64,000 nucleotides of DNA, from the NCBI GenBank assembly GCA_944548615.1, contig CALYMY010000060.1, forward strand, positions 1-64,000, written 5' to 3'. The stretch is from Micropterix aruncella. Taxonomy: Eukaryota; Arthropoda; Insecta; Lepidoptera; Micropterigidae. Below are positions 63,101 to 64,000 of the stretch, piece by piece. A program made the translations under genes and the position numbers. The stretch's first letter is position 1. Each line of letters begins with the position of its first letter. A model generated the notes under the pieces. That model ran no database searches, was not told the DNA's origin, and saw only the letters and a list, made by a program, of their open reading frames with translations.

Positions 63101-64000
63101 GGTGGTTTCATAAGGTTGCAACAGAAATATAGAAAAATATCTGACAAAACATATATAGAACTTCTCTGCCGATAGAGAAAAAACGCCAAATGGCCGACGG
63201 GCAAAAACACTGTTTTACAGACCAGGATACCCGGGTTCGATACCCAGCCAGGACTCAATTTTTTTTTCGTTTTTTCTTCTCTTGATATTACCAAAATAGT
63301 ATTAACATTTCAAAAAACACAATATTTTAGCTCTCTCTATTACAGTTCTTTTTTTTTCATCGAAAATACAAGTTTTAGTACCGGCGTCGGGCGGGGCCAA
63401 GCGGGGCCGGGCGATGCCGAGCCGGACCTGAAATGAAATGTCCTACCCTCAAATTTGAAAATTTAAATTTCATGCCAGATCCTACCGGTGGTTTCATAAG
63501 GTTGCAACAGAAATATAGAAAAATATCTGACAAAACATATATAGAACTTCTCTGCCGATAGAGAAAAAACGCCAAATGGCCGACGGGCAAAAACACTGTT
63601 TTACAGACCAGGGTACCCGGGTTCGATACCCAGCCAGGACTCAATTTTTTTTTCGTTTTTTCTTCTCTTGATATTACCATAATAGTATTAACATTTCAAA
63701 AAACACAATATTTTAGCTCTCTCTATTACAGTTCTTTTTTTTTCATCGAAAATACAAGTTTTAGTACCGGCGTCGGGCGGGGCCAAGCGGGGCCGGGCGA
63801 TGCCGAGCCGGACCTGAAATGAAATGTCCTACCCTCAAATTTGAAAATTTAAATTTCATGCCAGATCCTACCGGTGGTTTCATAAGGTTGCAACAGAAAT
63901 ATAGAAAAATATCTGACAAAACATATATAGAACTTCTCTGCCGATAGAGAAAAAACGCCAAATGGCCGACGGGCAAAAACACTGTTTTACAGACCAGGGT

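Larger units (their letters stand above)
25719..64000. repeat. 386-bp satellite array, right part (about 99 monomers)
   Basis: The same unit, strand and register as the left array, running past the window end. Most units are 386 bp; recurring length variants are 387 bp (one extra T in a T-tract, e.g. near 27731, 32370, 36999, 43571) and 384 bp (loss of one CT, near 29354, 53296 and 55997). Rare base variants found only here include ATGCTGAGCC, ATGCCAAGCC, GAGGCGGACC, TATATATAAC and GGGTAACCGGG. They recur in fixed orders, showing higher-order duplication. Three- or one-base indels occur singly (e.g. 27282-27352, 28154, 59345, 61970). No gene is seen. Confidence 0.97.

Noticed and set aside
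1..64000. CENP-B box in the satellite
   Set aside because: Looked for TTCGNNNNANNCGGG on both strands around TTCGATACCC and CCCGGGTTCG; neither fits. Centromere function cannot be claimed.

Overview
The window is a eukaryotic, AT-rich, heterochromatin-like locus, probably from an insect or other arthropod (inferred from the style of the Ty3/gypsy element; the species cannot be read from the sequence). It holds one very homogeneous satellite DNA array split by a single young long terminal repeat (LTR) retrotransposon. I see no host protein-coding gene.

Layout. (1) 1-12537: about 32 tandem copies of a 386-bp satellite monomer. (2) 12538-25714: a complete 13,177-bp Ty3/gypsy-type element in + orientation, flanked by a 4-bp target-site duplication (GCCG at 12534-12537 and 25715-25718). 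(3) 25719-64000: about 99 more copies of the same monomer, same orientation and same register; the interrupted monomer resumes exactly where it was broken. Both window edges lie inside the array, so its true size is unknown.

The retrotransposon has two 1,971-bp LTRs that I compared line by line and found identical, so it inserted very recently. Between them, in order: a primer binding site with two diverged copies of itself at exact 112-bp spacing; a 1.4-kb leader; gag with zinc knuckles; an aspartic protease; reverse transcriptase, RNase H and integrase with all expected catalytic residues visible; then 3.3 kb of mostly AT-rich sequence with no recognisable env. Gag, protease and RT-IN lie in three different frames. 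The gag-to-protease step has a textbook -1 frameshift signal (A AAA AAC, 8-nt spacer, GC-rich stem). The protease-to-RT step, and a break near the gag N-terminus, are also -1 steps but lack a strong signal, so they may be small deletions, sequence errors or further recoding.

The satellite monomer joins an AT-rich body to a roughly 50-bp GC-rich, CpG-rich island. It also carries a stretch resembling the 3' half of a tRNA gene: an exact RNA polymerase III B box, an approximate A box at tRNA-like spacing, and a T9 tract where a Pol III terminator would sit. The array is a mosaic of two subfamilies with linked diagnostic bases. Rare variants recur in the same order at several places, showing multi-monomer (higher-order) duplication; the clearest case is a tandem 8-monomer/7-monomer pair at 51408-57196. 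A small fold-back rearrangement at 7142-7212 lies on the tRNA-like segment. The frequent roughly 101-codon open frames on the minus strand of each monomer start at TTG and are judged not to be genes.
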